Source: Branchipolynoe longqiensis (taxonomy: Eukaryota > Annelida > Polychaeta > Phyllodocida > Polynoidae). Taken from it: 64,000 nt of DNA. The stretch covers positions 101,728,292 through 101,792,291 of the forward strand of contig CM059191.1 in the NCBI GenBank assembly GCA_030323885.1. The letters are read 5' to 3'. A model generated the notes under the pieces. That model searched no databases and was not told the origin of the DNA. It saw only the letters and a list, made by a program, of their open reading frames with translations. Below, piece by piece: positions 61,113 through 64,000 of the stretch (position 1 is the first letter of the stretch; every line of letters begins with the position of its first letter). The position numbers were made by a program, and so were the translations under genes.

Positions 61113-62107
61113 GAATTTCCTCGCGTACGGGATGCAGGTGCTGATGTGCGCCAGTCGGACGACGAGCTACTGGAGGGCCCTCCTCGTAAGGGTGGGGCAG
61201 GCCAGCCAGAGCTCACAGTCCGCCAGGACCTCGCCGAGCTTCCGATCGGGGATGCGCAACACCAGGGCTTCCGTGTCGAGCTCTATGCCCAACCAGACCA
61301 GCCGTACGGTGGGGGGGGGCAGCACTTGTCTGGGGCGAGGGCCAGTCCGAGTCGAGCGCAGATGTCGCGCAGGGCGTCGAAGGCACGCATCGCGTCCAAG
61401 TATGAGGCCTCACACCCGACGAAATCGTCCACATACACCAGGCTGAAGAAACTGCGCTACCGGAGCATCCAAGAGATCGCGTCGGTCACACGCACGCAGG
61501 CCGCTCCCGATGTCCGGCAACCGAAGGGGAGGGCAATGTCCAGATAGAGTTTGTCGTCGACGGTGATACAGAACAGCGGGGTGGACAGGGGGTCCGCCCT
61601 CAGCTGCCTGTAGGCCCGGGAGACGTCCGCCGACCAGCAGAACGCCCCCCGGCCCTCGATCATCATGCGCTTGCCCATGTCCGATGCCGCAGGCAGGGTA
61701 TAGCGCTAAGGGCGACCCAAGTATTCCTTCCGCCGGATGCCCGAGTTCACAATTCGGCCTGGGGGGAAGGAGAGGTCCACTATTATGCGCCACTTCCCGG
61801 GGGCCGATTTAGGTCGGGTCATAATAGGGCTGCATTGCGCCCAAGGCGAAAAAGGAGGGACCTCGAGGGGTCCGAGCAGGGCGCCCCTGCGGAGCTCCTC
61901 CACCGCGTACGCCATGACGTGATGGGCGTAGGCCGGGTCCTCGAGGTGGTTGTGGAAGGTCGGCGTGGGCGGCCTGGCTGCGGTGTAATTCGCCGGAAAT
62001 CTGAACTCCAGGTGATCCGCGAGGGAGCCATCCGGGTGCCCGCGCAGCATCTCACGCCAGGCTGTGATGTTGAGGTCCGAATCGACCGGGACAATAGAGG
62101 CCGACAA
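61113..62107 (-). pseudogene. DIRS reverse transcriptase with an in-frame stop
   Basis: KWRIIVDLSFPPGRIVNSGI (near 61790), FCWSADVSRAYRQLRA (motif A, near 61640), ALPFGCRTSGAACVRVTDAI (motif B) and LVYVDDFVG (motif C, near 61430). A TAG between SWMLR and the YVDD segment (near 61457) interrupts the frame, and another shift lies near 61690. Part of a polyprotein with the RNase H that follows. Confidence 0.88.
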
Positions 62108-62750
62108 TAGAGGCCAGAAACTGTCGAGGGGATCCTTGTACTCGGCCGGGGAGGGGCCGCAGGCGGCGGGGGCCCAGGACTGCTGCAGCGTAGGGTCGAG
62201 TACGAGTACCTGGTCTACCGGTTCGCTCTCGTCTGCGTCTCTCGGGCCGATGCGGTGGGCCGCCTCAGTGACATCGCAGAGACCACAGGTGGCGGGGGTT
62301 GCTGTGGCTGGCGTTGGTTTGAAAGTCAGTGTCCGGCCGGCTGGCTCTTGCTTGTGCCGGCGTGTCCCGGGGCATGTGGTTCTTTACACCGGCTCGCTCG
62401 GGACCAGCGGGAGTAGTGACGTCATTTGGGGGTTCCGCGGGGAACCCACCCAGCCGGAGGCGCGCTGGTTCCAGCGTGCCTGCCGCTAAACACCCTAGTG
62501 GGCGGCCGTGCCGGGACCCAGCGGAGGTCGTGACGTCATGAGGGAAATTCCGAGGCATGCTGGCGAGGCCGGGGAATCAACAAAGCGTCTAATCGGGGGG
62601 CGGGTGTTGGGTCGTCTACAAGGTCACGGTGGGGTCGCGGTGGCATAACTGCCCGCCGGAGGCTTAAAAATGCGACTGCGTTCTCTTACCGGGTTTGTCC
62701 CTTGACTTTTTGGAATAGCAGGAGGCCTCCGAGTGGTTCGTGACTATCTT
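62108..62750 (-). other. DIRS gag-pol spacer
   Basis: GC-rich, with TGACGTCA words at 62417-62425 and 62531-62538, and a similar GCTGG/CCGG environment around each. No definite domain. It may include the end of gag or the pol leader. Confidence 0.45.
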
Positions 62751-62751
62751 C

Positions 62752-63971
62752 CTAACATTCGCGCAGTAGCCGCAGACGTGTGTGACCCTCTACGTGCCCG
62801 ATCCGTGGGACTCCCCCTTGGCGGCTTTGTCGCATGTCCCAGGGTCCCTGTTCCGGGCCTGGCAGGGGGCTCCTATGAGCGATTTGTCGTACTGTGTGTG
62901 AGGGTCTTGGCCGGCCTTCTGGTGCTGCATCTTTCCCGGCTGGGAGTCGCTTGAGGCGGCCGTGGCGGAAGTGAGGTGGCTCGCCATGGCGATAATTTTC
63001 ATCATCATGGCATTGATGGCAGCCATGTCCCGCCAGCCGTCTGGGAGCCGGCCATCCGCGATCCGGGTAAAGATCTCCTCGGAGTATCGGCGGACGACCA
63101 GCCAGGGGAGAGAGCAATTGTCCTGTGCCACCATCTCCTGGTGGCATGATAGGGCTTCCAGGGCCGACGATGGGAATGCTCGCTGGTACTGGAGGCGTTT
63201 AAGGCCCAGGGTATATTCCTCCCGGGTCACCTCCCCTTTTTTGATGGCTTTACCCTCATTCCCCCTTTCCACCAGGTCGTATGGGAATAGATATTTAGCA
63301 GGAATACCTTTTTTCTGCTTGTCGCCTTGCCGTCAGCCGCCGCGACGATGAGGCGCACCGCCTCCTCGGCCGACGACCGGGCGCCTCTGCCGTATGCGTC
63401 CTGGTCGTGTTGTCGGTGCTCGGAGGCGTGGGGGCGGCGGGCCGTTCCGGGCCGGCTTCGCGATGGCATCTGCTGCGCAGGCGAAGGGACGGGGAGGGGG
63501 AGGACCAGTCGCTCATCGGGCTTCTGTATCGTACGTCGCGGCTTGCCCCCGTGGTTCGATCCCATCTTGCTGCGGGGGCGGGGCTTGGCAAAATCGGGAC
63601 AGTGTTCTCGCCCTGCTCTGGCGGTGGCGGGTAGCCTATCCGATCCTGTGGCGGAGCGGAGGGGTTCGGGGAAGCGAGGGCGAGCGGTCGCCTCCTCTTC
63701 AGCTCGCCTTCACGGTGGCGGCGGTCAGGGCGGCAGTTGCTTCCGCGAGCACCCTCCTCTGTGCCGCCATCTCCTGTCTCTGGCTTGCGGCGTGCTTCTC
63801 CAGTTCCGACCAGCGCTTCTCGATTGCGTTGATCGATGCCTGCATCCTCCGCATCCCGTCGGCCTGCTTGGCCTTTGCTGAGGGTCTCTTTGGGCGAGCA
63901 GACTGTCTCGCCAGCGGCCTGGGTGGCATGGGCGGGTGCAGGGAAGCGCCACCATCTTGCGAGCCGTTCAA
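62752..63971 (-). pseudogene. DIRS gag-like region
   Basis: The frame 63971-63699 has a strong coiled-coil pattern (RRMQASINAIEKRWSELEKH, then SQRQEMAAQRRVLAEATAAL). Further along the - strand, 63272-62790 reads GEVTREEYTLGLKRLQYQRA and WRDMAAINAMMMKIIAMASH, a helical capsid-like segment. Near 62760, after a stop, HVCGYC suggests a zinc-knuckle remnant. The frames are not continuous, so gag is also decayed. The assignment rests on position and composition. Confidence 0.6.
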
Positions 63972-64000
63972 ATCGCTCTGATCGACTCACGGGGAAGTGG

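Larger units (their letters stand above)
59290..64000 (-). mobile_element. DIRS-type tyrosine-recombinase retroelement, GC-rich, decayed, right end outside window
   Basis: Read on the - strand the order is gag (63971 to 62750), RT and RNase H (62107 to about 60500), tyrosine recombinase (60710 to 59460). This order, and the absence of an integrase, define the DIRS group. G+C is far above the surrounding DNA. At least two in-frame stops and one frameshift are visible. It lies antisense within the carboxypeptidase intron after exon 6. The left boundary is judged from the composition change near 59290. Confidence 0.9.

Overview
The window is nuclear DNA from an animal, most likely a marine lophotrochozoan and probably a mollusc. 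This rests on split genes with GT-AG introns, protein fragments that match animal genes, and tRNA-derived SINEs whose bodies resemble molluscan SINEs known to me. The species cannot be named from the sequence. It is AT-rich and repeat-dense, and contains no operons or bacterial-type genes.

Two host genes can be followed exon by exon, both on the + strand. The first (1571-12714) is the C-terminal half of a GSTCD-like gene, the methyltransferase-like domain, in eight exons joined in frame to a TAA stop. Its N-terminal exons lie upstream or were not recognised. The second (46550 to beyond 58235) is an M14 metallocarboxypeptidase most like carboxypeptidase M. It has a signal-peptide exon and five further exons covering the zinc and catalytic residues; the 3' exons lie past the window.

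Everything else is introns and intergenic DNA built from repeats. These include more than twenty copies or fragments of one SINE family (SINE-A) that carries several different tRNA-like heads, and a second tRNA-headed family (SINE-B). There is a poly(A) retroposon (SINE-C), TA-flanked foldback MITEs, TTAA-flanked MITEs, a hAT-like MITE and large foldback elements. Four LTR copies have TG/CA-type ends and 4-bp target duplications, and a fifth is a fragment. A decayed APE-type LINE lies at 24.9-28.7 kb, with fragments of other LINEs. The last 4.7 kb is a GC-rich, decayed DIRS-type retroelement with gag, RT-RNase H and tyrosine recombinase, antisense inside the carboxypeptidase gene. Nested insertions with readable target duplications give a relative chronology.

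The most unusual structure concerns splice sites. In GSTCD a 35-bp minisatellite repeats the true exon end plus 5' splice site eleven times. In the carboxypeptidase gene another 35-bp minisatellite fills a whole intron with copies of the true 3' splice site. Carboxypeptidase exon 2 is bracketed by transposons about 20 nt away on each side and appears to use a GC-AG donor. A 58-bp satellite at 15.3-17.0 kb has absorbed a SINE and spread the SINE tail in a higher-order repeat.

The two genes have no evident functional link; they are neighbours in a repeat-rich region.
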